Below, one piece after another: positions 29,687 to 37,780 of a DNA stretch of 64,000 nucleotides. The stretch lies in assembly GCA_015233465.1 (NCBI GenBank), contig JADFXP010000002.1, positions 62,001 to 126,000 on the forward strand, given 5' to 3'. Numbering within the stretch: position 1 is the stretch's first letter; each line of letters opens with the position of its first letter. Both the position numbers and the translations under genes were made by a program. Under the pieces are notes generated by a model. The model saw only the letters and a program-made list of their open reading frames with translations, was not told the origin of the DNA and did not search any database. The DNA is from Candidatus Magnetominusculus dajiuhuensis. Lineage in GTDB: Bacteria; Nitrospirota; Thermodesulfovibrionia; Thermodesulfovibrionales; Magnetobacteriaceae.

Positions 29687-29794
29687 GGAATCATTTAGAT
29701 TTGTATATAAGGCGATGTCTTTCTTTATGATTGAAACAATCTGAAATTAAACTAAAAATTCTAAATTTATAATTATAAGTCTTCAATCTGCATA

Positions 29795-29808
29795 TGAACG
29801 ATTGTTCA
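29795..29808. promoter_or_regulatory. Palindrome TGAAC-N4-GTTCA, site 1
   Basis: TGAAC-GATT-GTTCA, a perfect 14-base two-fold site. A second site with the same arms lies 89 bases away (29884-29897). They sit in the 492-base spacer between the activase gene and the REC-PAS-HD-GYP gene. Two identical half-site pairs in one spacer suggest a dimeric DNA-binding regulator. Confidence 0.6.
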
Positions 29809-29845
29809 CATCTATGAATGTCAGGGCATACCTTCTCTTATCTAC

Positions 29846-29866
29846 TAATTATGCGGGTCATAATTA
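29846..29866. promoter_or_regulatory. Inverted repeat TAATTATG-N5-CATAATTA between the two palindromes
   Basis: An 8-bp arm on each side of CGGGT. It lies midway between the TGAAC-N4-GTTCA sites. It could be a second operator or a small hairpin. Its function is not known. Confidence 0.4.
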
Positions 29867-29883
29867 ATATACCAACTCTAATG

Positions 29884-29897
29884 TGAACTGTTGTTCA
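29884..29897. promoter_or_regulatory. Palindrome TGAAC-N4-GTTCA, site 2
   Basis: TGAAC-TGTT-GTTCA. The arms are identical to site 1 and the central 4 bases differ, as expected of a protein-binding site rather than a copied element. The rest of the 29687-30178 spacer shows no gene. Confidence 0.6.
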
Positions 29898-30178
29898 TAG
29901 CTATTGGCTAAAGATTTAATCAAAATCATTGAATCTGCAAGGCATTCTTATTGGCATGTTTTTTGATAGATAGTTTTATAAGTAGTTGTATATTTAGAGG
30001 GATAAATTAATAATCTGAATAAGTCATTAAACCTATGGTAGAAAACTCTGGATAAGGAAATAGGCGGGAGTGGCTTATGGTATATTTATTTTTAATACAA
30101 ATCTGAAAAAAACTCATTCGCAGAGATAATCTTGAATGTTTATAATGTTATAAATTAACTTTATAGGAAATATAATAA

Positions 30179-31636
30179 ATGGAAAAACTAGGACGCAGTG
30201 TTAAGCAGCCAGTTATCTTGATCTCTGATGATGAAAAGAATGTAACGGATTTATTATCAGGTATGTTTAAGAATGATTACCAAGTAGTGACCGCTCAAAG
30301 CGGAGGAGAAACTCTGGATATATTTCAAAAGATACCTATTGATTTGGTATTGCTTGATGTTCATATGCCTGATATGGATGGTTTTAAGGTATGTCAAAAA
30401 TTAAGAAACGGTTACAGCCATAATTATAAATATAGACCATTTGTAATGATGATGACAGCTTATTTTGATGATAATATAGATAAGGGATTTGACTCAGGGG
30501 CAGATGATTTTATCAGAAAACCAATAAATGTAAAATTATTAAAAAGACGAATTAAAAATATTATTGATAGTAAGTTTATCCATGACAAACTGATAGATTC
30601 AGAGTTAAAACTAAGCACTATATTTGAAAATGCACAAGATGGAATAATGATTACTGATGTTCATAACAAAAAAATTATGGCAGCTAACAAGATGAGTTGT
30701 GAAATGACTGGTTATAGCAATGGAGAAATGTTGAACATGGGGGTAATGGATCTTATCCCAAAAGATGATGCGCCTTTAATCCTAGCAAGTTTTGATTTGC
30801 AGGTAAAAAAAGAGATTATTATTATGATAGATACCCCTGTGAAGAGAAAAGACAGAACGATCTTTTATAGTGATATTAATGCATCTTTTATGTCATTAGA
30901 TAATAAAGATTATCTTGTAGCTTTTTTAAGGGATGTAACACAGAGGAAAAATCTCTATAAGCAATTAGAGGGACAAAGAAATTCACTTGAAATTAATTTT
31001 AATGTTAGGACTCAAGAATTAATAGAATCTCTTACTAAATTAAGGTTCATAATTGATTCTATCATAAAGGCAATGGCATTGACTGTTGAGGCAAGAGACC
31101 CTTACACAGCAGGACATCAGAGACGAGTTTCAAACATAGCCCGTAAGATTGCCGAAAAAATGAATTTGTCAAATAAGCAGATTGAGGGGATAAGAGTGGC
31201 TGGAACATTGCATGATTTGGGTAAGATTCAGATTCCTTCAGAGATATTAAGCAAGCCAAGCAAATTAAATGAGTTTGAATTTGGTCTGATTAAGTTACAT
31301 CCTGAGATAGGTTATAACATATTAAAAGGGATAGAGTTTCCTTGGCCGATAGCAGATATTGTCAGGCAGCATCATGAAAAGATTGACGGTTCAGGCTATC
31401 CCCTTCATCTTATAGGTGATGATATAATGATAGAGGCAAAGATACTTTGCGTAGCAGATGTGTATGATGCCATTGTTTCTCATAGACCTTACAGACCTGC
31501 ATTGAGTAAAGTGGTAGCAATAAAGGAGTTTATAAGCAATAAGGGCGTTTTATATGATAGTTTGGTAGTTGAAGCCTTTGAAAAGGTAGTAAGAGATACT
31601 GGATTTAATATGTCTGAGAATACTATTGATATGTAG
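30179..31636 (+). CDS. Response regulator with PAS and HD-GYP output
   Basis: A receiver domain (about 12-135) holds the phospho-acceptor Asp in LVLLDVHMPDMDG and the switch Lys in DDFIRKPI. A PAS domain (about 140-262, with GIMITDVHNKKIMAANK) is followed by a coiled-coil linker and a complete HD-GYP domain (about 290-475, HDLGKIQIP, RQHHEKIDGSGYP, VADVYDAIVSHRPYRP). The layout fits c-di-GMP hydrolysis switched by a phosphorelay and a PAS-sensed cue. No histidine kinase is adjacent, so the partner is elsewhere. It follows a 492-base spacer with paired palindromes. Confidence 0.95.
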   Translation: MEKLGRSVKQPVILISDDEKNVTDLLSGMFKNDYQVVTAQSGGETLDIFQKIPIDLVLLDVHMPDMDGFKVCQKLRNGYSHNYKYRPFVMMMTAYFDDNIDKGFDSGADDFIRKPINVKLLKRRIKNIIDSKFIHDKLIDSELKLSTIFENAQDGIMITDVHNKKIMAANKMSCEMTGYSNGEMLNMGVMDLIPKDDAPLILASFDLQVKKEIIIMIDTPVKRKDRTIFYSDINASFMSLDNKDYLVAFLRDVTQRKNLYKQLEGQRNSLEINFNVRTQELIESLTKLRFIIDSIIKAMALTVEARDPYTAGHQRRVSNIARKIAEKMNLSNKQIEGIRVAGTLHDLGKIQIPSEILSKPSKLNEFEFGLIKLHPEIGYNILKGIEFPWPIADIVRQHHEKIDGSGYPLHLIGDDIMIEAKILCVADVYDAIVSHRPYRPALSKVVAIKEFISNKGVLYDSLVVEAFEKVVRDTGFNMSENTIDM

Positions 31637-31684
31637 CGCTTCTTTGATTAAAAAGTAGATTATTAATAAATAATGGAGAATATA

Positions 31685-31942
31685 ATGAAAGAACTTTCAC
31701 AAAAATGCTCTCATCACCTTGATAATGGTACATGTAAATTAATATCTAATCTTTTAAAAAACGCTATACATTATATCTCAGATTCTTATATTAAGAGATA
31801 CTGTGAGATTGGCGATTATCACAGATGTCCTGTTGAGGTAAAACTTATAGACAATTCTTGTAGTGAACGGCCTATCTCATTTTTAGTAGGTTTGCCCCTA
31901 CGATTTCATAAAGATGATACACCTAATGCTATAGTCACTTAA
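31685..31942 (+). CDS. Small Cys/His-rich protein, possibly altered at its 3' end
   Basis: An 85-residue protein from ATG 31685 with a GGAG site upstream (the longer frame from 31673 overlaps it). The N-terminal part has CSHHLDNGTCK and RYCEIGDYHRCP, four Cys and several His spaced like a small metal site. The last 25 residues derive from DNA containing GTAGGTTTGCCCCTACG, a piece of the family-2 repeat, so the native C-terminus may have been replaced. It follows the HD-GYP regulator by 48 bases. Family not recognised. Confidence 0.5.
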   Translation: MKELSQKCSHHLDNGTCKLISNLLKNAIHYISDSYIKRYCEIGDYHRCPVEVKLIDNSCSERPISFLVGLPLRFHKDDTPNAIVT

Positions 31943-32019
31943 GTTGAAGACTTCAATTAAAGGGAGCAGTAAAGGGAAATTTATTAATTAGCATTTATTT
32001 TTATCAAAGGAGGTTTATC

Positions 32020-32223
32020 ATGGTATCAAAAGTTATAACTTTGGTAGGTCAATCTCAACAAAGCTGGGAAGATGCAACTACTCGTATTATAAAGGAAGCC
32101 CAGTCGTCTCTTAGAGGTATCACACGTATTAGGGCAACTGAATTCGATGTTAAAATGAAGGAAGATGGCAATATTGATTTTTTTAGAGTTAAGGCAGAAG
32201 TGGCATTTAGGGTTGAAGCCTGA
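32020..32223 (+). CDS. Dodecin family flavin-binding protein
   Basis: The 67 residues match the dodecin fold across its length: VITLVGQSQQSWEDAT, then an amphipathic helix, then beta strands with DFFRVKAEVAFRVE. Dodecins form 12-mers that store flavins. The Trp in QQSWEDA sits where the flavin-stacking Trp lies. AAAGGAGGT lies 8 bases before the ATG. The gene is short, single and in a run of small stress-type genes. Confidence 0.9.
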   Translation: MVSKVITLVGQSQQSWEDATTRIIKEAQSSLRGITRIRATEFDVKMKEDGNIDFFRVKAEVAFRVEA

Positions 32224-32355
32224 AAATAAGGCAGCTTTCTAAACTCTATTCCCCTCCTAAAGCTGGAGGGGAGATATTAGTTATTTGGATTTCAGTTAAT
32301 GAATATTTTTATCTCATAGAGTTTAAACCATATCTGATGCTTTGAGGAGGTTATT

Positions 32356-32817
32356 ATGGAAACTGATATAAAAGGAATAACTCGCAGGGAAGTTTTAGCA
32401 GGAGCAGGGGTGGCAGCATTTGCTGCCATGACAAAAGGCATTGCTGAAGCTGTAGAGAAAGGTCATGAGCACATGGCATCAACAAATTCTAACGCAGAAG
32501 TAATAAAGACTGCCAATGAATGTGTAACCGCTGGACAGGCATGTATTGCTCATTGTATTGAGATGTTCAAGGCAGGGGATACGTCAATGGGAGAATGTAA
32601 TGAGTCTACTCAAGTTGCAGGAAAGATGTGTGGAACACTGGCATTTTTAGCCCTTACAAACTCAAAACATCTTAAAGACTTGGCTAAGATTTGTATAGAA
32701 ACCTGTTCAGAATGTGAGGCAGCCTGTAAAAAACACGAAAAGACTATTGCCCAATGCGCTAGCTGCGCAAAGGCATGTAGAAATTGTATCGAAGCTTGTA
32801 AAAAGCTGGCCGCTTAA
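32356..32817 (+). CDS. Tat-exported four-helix copper-storage-like protein (Csp1/DUF326)
   Basis: A twin-arginine signal (GITRREVLAGAGVAAFAA) precedes a four-helix bundle rich in Cys (about residues 45-153). Cys line the helices in the pattern C-x3-C or C-x2-C: ECVTAGQACIAHC, CIETCSECEAAC, CASCAKACRNCIEAC. Csp1-type proteins store Cu(I) in the core of a four-helix bundle. Tat export suits folding before crossing the membrane. No copper-resistance gene is adjacent. GAGGAGG lies 7 bases before the ATG. Confidence 0.88.
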   Translation: METDIKGITRREVLAGAGVAAFAAMTKGIAEAVEKGHEHMASTNSNAEVIKTANECVTAGQACIAHCIEMFKAGDTSMGECNESTQVAGKMCGTLAFLALTNSKHLKDLAKICIETCSECEAACKKHEKTIAQCASCAKACRNCIEACKKLAA

Positions 32818-32889
32818 TTATTTTATGAAAACTACGAGCTGTTTTATAGTATAAGTTTATAAATAATAATCTACTATAAGGAGGCAAGT

Positions 32890-33252
32890 ATGGATACAGA
32901 ACTCACCAATATAAAAGATACAGATGATTTTGAACAAATGTATGCAGGGTTTGTTAAAGAATTCTTAATGTCAGAAAATATTTGCAGGGTGAGTTTTAAA
33001 CTTCCAAAAGAAGCTGCCCCTAACGCTGAATCTGTTAATTTAGTAGGGGACTTTAATTTATGGGATATATACGCCACACCTATGAAAAAAGACACAGAGG
33101 GTAATTTTAGAGTAACAGTTGACCTTGAGAAAGGTCGTGAATATCAATTTAGATATGTTACTGACGAGACAAAGTGGGAAAATGACTGGCATGCAGATAA
33201 ATATGTGCCAAGCCCTATTGGAGAAGCTATGAATTCAGTTGTTATCGTATAA
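32890..33252 (+). CDS. CBM48/isoamylase-N-type glycogen-binding domain protein
   Basis: A stand-alone 120-residue protein. The core is VNLVGDFNLWDIYATPMKKDTEGNFRVTVDLEKGREYQFRYV, whose carbohydrate-contact Trp and Phe positions are present. The unit is the early-set domain found at the N-terminus of branching enzymes and in AMPK beta. It has no catalytic domain, so it may bind glycogen or regulate an enzyme made elsewhere. AAGGAGG precedes the ATG. Confidence 0.85.
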   Translation: MDTELTNIKDTDDFEQMYAGFVKEFLMSENICRVSFKLPKEAAPNAESVNLVGDFNLWDIYATPMKKDTEGNFRVTVDLEKGREYQFRYVTDETKWENDWHADKYVPSPIGEAMNSVVIV

Positions 33253-33312
33253 ATAATCTTCTCATAAATATTAATTGACATTAATAGACTTGAAAACTAA
33301 TAAGGAGATGAT

Positions 33313-33879
33313 ATGGATACACTTGAATTAAATCTGGCAAAAAGAGGCAATAGAGAGGCGCAATTTAATCTTGGAATAATGTATTCCATTGGGCATAAAG
33401 TATCTCAAGACTTTAGAGAGGCTAAAATATGGTATCAAAAGGCTGCTGAACTAGGGCATGTGGAAGCGCAAAGCAATCTTGGTGAAATGTATTATAGGGG
33501 TTTAGGTGTAACACAAGATTATTCTAAAGCTATAAAATGGTTTCAAAAAGCTGCAAAACAGGGATTTACAGATGCTCAATATAATCTTGGTAAGATGTAT
33601 GAAGCAGGAATAGGAGTCGTTAAAGATTATACTATGGCTATAAGATGGTTTAAAAAGGCATCAGAAAATGGAAATGTCAAGGCTCAATATCATCTTGGGG
33701 ATTTGTACTATAAGGGTGAGATAGTTGAGCAAGATTTCAGCGAAGCTATTAAATGGTATTGTAAGGCATCAGATCAAGGTTATGCAGAGGCTGATGAAAT
33801 GATAAAATGGCTTAATATGAAAAAGACTTTTAAATATATTAAAGATGAAAATCCATCAGTAGTTACTGCAAATTGGTAA
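33313..33879 (+). CDS. Sel1-repeat (SEL1-like TPR) protein
   Basis: The 188 residues make four full Sel1 repeats of 36 residues and one partial, each with AQxNLGxMYxxGxGVxxDYxxAIxWxxKAAExG. There is no signal peptide, so it stays in the cytoplasm and acts as a protein-binding scaffold. It lies 60 bases after the CBM48 gene. Its function cannot be narrowed further. Confidence 0.85.
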   Translation: MDTLELNLAKRGNREAQFNLGIMYSIGHKVSQDFREAKIWYQKAAELGHVEAQSNLGEMYYRGLGVTQDYSKAIKWFQKAAKQGFTDAQYNLGKMYEAGIGVVKDYTMAIRWFKKASENGNVKAQYHLGDLYYKGEIVEQDFSEAIKWYCKASDQGYAEADEMIKWLNMKKTFKYIKDENPSVVTANW

Positions 33880-33950
33880 AAATTGTTTATTCTATAATCT
33901 AAGCATCACAATTGGGGTTGTACGATGGCGGCCTGTAAGGCATAAATTGT

Positions 33951-33978
33951 CTTGTATACTTAAACTTGAGTATACAAG
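33951..33978. other. 10-bp inverted repeat upstream of tRNA-Leu
   Basis: CTTGTATACT, loop TAAACTTG, AGTATACAAG. It is not followed by a T-run on the plus strand, so it may be a regulator site rather than a terminator. It lies in the 540-base spacer 33880-34419, together with the tRNA-Leu, its promoter and a family-1 repeat. Confidence 0.4.
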
Positions 33979-34047
33979 TTATCAAGTAAAACTCTCCATA
34001 AAACCAATGGAAATAATGTAAATGAATCGCGTATGATACACCCAAAC

Positions 34048-34077
34048 TTGACACTTCATGATACGCTATGATACTAT
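34048..34077 (+). promoter_or_regulatory. Sigma-70-like promoter for tRNA-Leu
   Basis: TTGACA at 34048-34053, 18-base spacer, TACTAT at 34072-34077. The predicted start is about 40 bases before the tRNA. A perfect -35 box makes this one of the stronger promoters seen here. Confidence 0.65.
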
Positions 34078-34122
34078 GAATTCATATTAAAAACTGTTTA
34101 TCCATGCTGAAAATCAGGCATT

Positions 34123-34206
34123 GCCGAAGTGGTGGAATTGGTAGACACGCAAGGTTCAGGGTCTTGTGGGGGCAACTCCATGGGGGTTCGAGTCCCCCCT
34201 TCGGCA
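34123..34206 (+). tRNA. tRNA-Leu (anticodon CAG)
   Basis: A class II tRNA of 84 bases. Acceptor GCCGAAG pairs with CTTCGGC and discriminator A. The anticodon stem-loop CAAGG-TTCAGGG-TCTTG gives CAG. A long variable arm (TGGGGGCAACTCCA) is followed by the T arm GGGGG-TTCGAGT-CCCCC. No CCA is encoded. Confidence 0.95.
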
Positions 34207-34218
34207 TTATAACTCTAA

Positions 34219-34304
34219 AGAATGAGGGCTCTGCCCTTTTTATCTACTGGCTCCTGTAAAGGAATTTTTAAAACGGGTCTGAGACCCGCCCTTTGAACCC
34301 ATTA
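34219..34304. repeat. Dispersed hairpin repeat, family 1, extended form
   Basis: AGGGCTCTGCCCTTTTTATC, then AAACGGGTCTGAGACCC and GCCCTTTGAACCC. The same extended layout occurs at 10372, and both begin AAAGAATGAGGGCTCTGCCC just beside a tRNA gene. Confidence 0.82.
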
Positions 34305-34419
34305 TTTTTATAAATCGTTGTTCTCTGTTTTATTAGTAAACACCTTTTTTACATCCTATAATATTTTTTGAAGAAAGATTGAATATGAACCTGACTTTAT
34401 GATATATTGATGTGAATAA

Positions 34420-35670
34420 TTGAATATGCAGACATCATTGACACAGTTTAGCTTACAGACCCAAATAGAACTCCTTGCCCCAGCAGGTAATCTTGAAAAA
34501 CTTAAAACTGCTGTTCATTATGGCGCAGATGCTGTTTATCTTGGATTGTCAGACCTAAGTCTTAGGGCTAAGGCTGATAACTTTGATTCTGTTGGAATTA
34601 AAAATGCCATAAACTACTGTCATCAATTAAATGTTAAGGTATATATAACCATCAATATCTTTCCTCACAACAGAGACCTGTCTTTGATAAAAGAACACCT
34701 TGAATTATTAAATGAACTTCAACCCGATGCAATTATTCTCTCTGATTTGGGCGTATTTGACCTTGCTTGCAATATAGCTCCTAATATCCCTATTCATATC
34801 AGCACTCAGGCAAATATCACAAACCTCTCATCTGCAAGGTTTTGGGAGCGGATTGGCGCTAAACGGCTTATCTTATCTCGTGAATTAACCATTCCTGAAA
34901 TAAAAGAAATCCGTCAGTCTGTCTCTATTGAACTTGAATGTTTTGTGCATGGGTCTATTTGTATTTCCTATTCTGGCAGGTGTTATATGAGCAGTTTTCT
35001 TGCTAGTAGGTCTGCTAATCATGGGTCTTGCACCAATTCTTGCAGATGGAATTATACCTTGATGGAGGAAAAACGCCCTGGCGAATACTATCCTGTTTAT
35101 GAAAATGACAGGGGGACATATGTGCTTAGTTCACGAGATCTTTGCATGATCAATCACCTTGATAAACTCGCAGGAGCAGGAGTTAATAGTTTTAAGATTG
35201 AAGGACGAGTTAAGGGGATTAATTATGTAGCAGGGGTTGTAAAGGTCTATAGAGATGCAATTAATTCTATAGAAAATGGCAGATTTATGGTTAAAGATAA
35301 TTGGATGAATGAATTGCTGATGTCTTCAAACAGGGGCTTTACTACTGGAATGTTTTTAGGCAGACAGCCTGATACTGATTATAATCACGATGAATTGGAC
35401 TCCTATCGCACGACTCATACTTTTGTCGGCATTATTAAATCCTTAACCAGCGATTATACAGAGATTGCCCTAAGAAATACACTGAGGGTTGGAGATCATC
35501 TTACAATCGTTTGTTCTGGTACGGATAATTTGCAGATTGATGTAGATTGGATTAAGAATATTGAAGGAGTTTTAATAGAAATTGGCAAAAATGAAGAGAT
35601 TGTTTTTATAAAATCTTATAATGGCATAAACGTTGGAGATATTATAAGACGGCAGTCAACTGCAGATTAA
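34420..35670 (+). CDS. U32-family protein, TrhP-like tRNA hydroxylation factor
   Basis: The 416 residues open with IELLAPAGNLEKLKTAVHYGADAVYLG, the U32 start. The core Cys set is in ECFVHGSICISYSGRCYMSS, then HGSCTNSCRW. Downstream DLCMINHLDKLAGAGVNSFKIEGR is typical of YegQ/TrhP. Proteins of this branch act in tRNA 5-hydroxyuridine synthesis rather than collagen degradation; I prefer TrhP by length and motif order. An alternative ATG at 34426 is close. The 3' end overlaps the opposite-strand DUF6599 gene by 15 bases. Confidence 0.85.
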   Translation: MNMQTSLTQFSLQTQIELLAPAGNLEKLKTAVHYGADAVYLGLSDLSLRAKADNFDSVGIKNAINYCHQLNVKVYITINIFPHNRDLSLIKEHLELLNELQPDAIILSDLGVFDLACNIAPNIPIHISTQANITNLSSARFWERIGAKRLILSRELTIPEIKEIRQSVSIELECFVHGSICISYSGRCYMSSFLASRSANHGSCTNSCRWNYTLMEEKRPGEYYPVYENDRGTYVLSSRDLCMINHLDKLAGAGVNSFKIEGRVKGINYVAGVVKVYRDAINSIENGRFMVKDNWMNELLMSSNRGFTTGMFLGRQPDTDYNHDELDSYRTTHTFVGIIKSLTSDYTEIALRNTLRVGDHLTIVCSGTDNLQIDVDWIKNIEGVLIEIGKNEEIVFIKSYNGINVGDIIRRQSTAD

Positions 35671-36579
35671 TTTAATAATGCGTTTAATCGTACCCGCATC
35701 CAGTTCCCCATAAATCCCAAATACTGCACCCTTTGCTGTAAGTAAATACCAATCTCCTTCATAAGGGTCTGAGACCTTTTGATATGTAATTGAGCCGTCT
35801 TTGATTAAGGTATGTTTTATTCCATTATCATCAAGAAATTTTATGTAATCATTAATAAGGGCATCACTTCCTGTGGTATAAGAAATAGCAGCCTTTTTCC
35901 CATCAATCAGGTATTTACGCTCAAAGACATTGTGCACAAAATCCAGACCGCGGTAATTTTCCTTTATAAATTGAGTTCCAACAGCCTTTCCAATATCAGG
36001 AAATTTATCAAATTCTTTGCCCTTGCTGGTATCTACTCCAATGGATTTGCAAATTGCTCCCGCAAGTTCATTAATAGGCGCACCTTTATCAAATGCAGAG
36101 ATTTTGATATAATATTCTTTTAATGCAAATGTAATGCCATTAGGTACTGTAAATCCAATTGACCCGAATTTTGAATTAGTTAGATTTTTGCCAGCCTCGC
36201 CCAGTACTACTCCTTTTGCTTGAATGTCTTTGCCCATATCGTAAATGTCTATGGAGATTGAGGGCTCAGTATTTTTATTTTTGAAGTACTCAACAACCGT
36301 TAATCCATTAAACCCAGAGCCTATAAAATACTCTGCATGACCATCTACATATTCATATAGATTATCTTTAGTATAATTTCTGGACTGTGAGGTCAAGAGG
36401 TATCCATTGATTTCCTTAGGGAAGAAATCTATTTTTGATTTTGTGGTTTGAGATTTAAACTCAAGCAGGGCAGGGTCATAATGCTGCCCTCTTACGTAAA
36501 TTGTAATTGCTATAATCGGTAAGATACTTAGCAGTATTATGCGGTTGATTATCTTTATAATATTTTTATGTATCTGCAT
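35656..36579 (-). CDS. DUF6599-like exported or membrane-anchored protein
   Basis: The 307 residues begin with one membrane anchor (about 11-28), followed by a periplasmic domain. The line YEYVDGHAEYFIGSGFNGL is characteristic of DUF6599 proteins. Their function is unknown. It is convergent with the U32 gene and divergent from the MidA gene. Confidence 0.7.
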   Translation of the reverse strand: MQIHKNIIKIINRIILLSILPIIAITIYVRGQHYDPALLEFKSQTTKSKIDFFPKEINGYLLTSQSRNYTKDNLYEYVDGHAEYFIGSGFNGLTVVEYFKNKNTEPSISIDIYDMGKDIQAKGVVLGEAGKNLTNSKFGSIGFTVPNGITFALKEYYIKISAFDKGAPINELAGAICKSIGVDTSKGKEFDKFPDIGKAVGTQFIKENYRGLDFVHNVFERKYLIDGKKAAISYTTGSDALINDYIKFLDDNGIKHTLIKDGSITYQKVSDPYEGDWYLLTAKGAVFGIYGELDAGTIKRIIKLICS

Positions 36580-36621
36580 GATTGTAATAATAACATATTT
36601 AAATAGTATACTATAAATGAA

Positions 36622-37698
36622 ATGCTTTCAAAGATATTAAAAGAAACAATCTTAAAAAATGGGGCAATCTCATTTAGGGATTTTATGGCTTCTGCGCTTT
36701 ATCATCCTGAGTATGGGTATTATACCTCTGGGATAGCAGAGATTGGACATAAGGGTGATTTCTATACATCTCCATCGCTTCATCCGATTTTTGGTGTAGT
36801 TATTGCGAAGCAGATTGAGCAGATGTGGGAGGTGATGGAAATGCCTAAGATATTTGATATTGTTGAATTTGGTTCAGGAGTTGGGTATCTTGCTAATGAC
36901 ATTTTGAACTCTATTTCTGGTCAGTTTAGAGATTCTCTAAGGTACAATGTAATTGAGGTAAATCCTAAGTCAATTCAAACTTTAAGTCGTAATTTATCTT
37001 CAAAGATTAGGATTATTAAGGATATTTCAGAACTTAATAATATTGAGGGTTGTATACTATCAAATGAATTAATAGATGCCCAGCCTGTTCAAATAGTAGA
37101 GATGGTGAATGGTTCACTTAGAGAGATTTATCTTGATAGTGAATTAAAAGAGGTTTATAGAGATTGCAGCTCGGAGATAATAGAATATATCAAGGAATTT
37201 GCACCAGATTTACCTGATAATTATAGGACAGAGGTAAATCTGGAATTAAGGCGATGGATTAATGATGTTTATAGAGTGTTATCAAAGGGATTTGTCCTTA
37301 CAATAGATTATGGTTATACAGCAAGGGAGTATTATGATGTAGAGAGGGGCAGGGGGACGCTTGTTTGTTATCATAAACATAGCGTTAATGAAAATCCATA
37401 TATTAATATTGGGAAGCAGGATATAACCAGTCATGTAAATTTCAGCGCATTAAAAAGATGGGGGGGGATGGATGTTGTAGGATATTGCACACAGGGGATG
37501 TTTTTGGCATCAATGGGGATAGACGAGATATTGTCTGAGTTGGATGGTGTTGAATATCCGCAGGCAGTAAATAGGGTAAAGGAGATGATAATGCCTGGGG
37601 GGATGGGGCAGAGTCATAAGGTATTGATTCAAAGTAAAGGAATGGGAGAAGTGTTATTAAGGGGTTTCAATTTCAGCAATAAGAAAGGTTTTTTATAA
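36622..37698 (+). CDS. SAM-dependent methyltransferase of the MidA/NDUFAF7 family
   Basis: The 358 residues show ISFRDFMASALYHPEYGYY, the SAM motif IVEFGSGVGYLAND, SNELIDAQPV, and the C-terminal INFSALKRWG-like segment (VNFSALKRWGGMDVVG). In mitochondria NDUFAF7 dimethylates an Arg of a complex I subunit; in bacteria the target is not fixed. No nuo genes are adjacent. Confidence 0.88.
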   Translation: MLSKILKETILKNGAISFRDFMASALYHPEYGYYTSGIAEIGHKGDFYTSPSLHPIFGVVIAKQIEQMWEVMEMPKIFDIVEFGSGVGYLANDILNSISGQFRDSLRYNVIEVNPKSIQTLSRNLSSKIRIIKDISELNNIEGCILSNELIDAQPVQIVEMVNGSLREIYLDSELKEVYRDCSSEIIEYIKEFAPDLPDNYRTEVNLELRRWINDVYRVLSKGFVLTIDYGYTAREYYDVERGRGTLVCYHKHSVNENPYINIGKQDITSHVNFSALKRWGGMDVVGYCTQGMFLASMGIDEILSELDGVEYPQAVNRVKEMIMPGGMGQSHKVLIQSKGMGEVLLRGFNFSNKKGFL

Positions 37699-37700
37699 AA

Positions 37701-37780
37701 GGTTATCCCTTGCGGGAGCGGGAGTTTGAGGGCAGAGCCCTCAAGATAATATTTCCCCTTGCGCAGCAAGGGCAGAGCCC
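37701..37780. repeat. Dispersed hairpin repeat, family 1, inverted pair
   Basis: GGGAGTTTGAGGGCAGAGCC is followed by a second partial unit, GCAGCAAGGGCAGAGCCCTT. It ends at the ribD stop. Confidence 0.75.
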
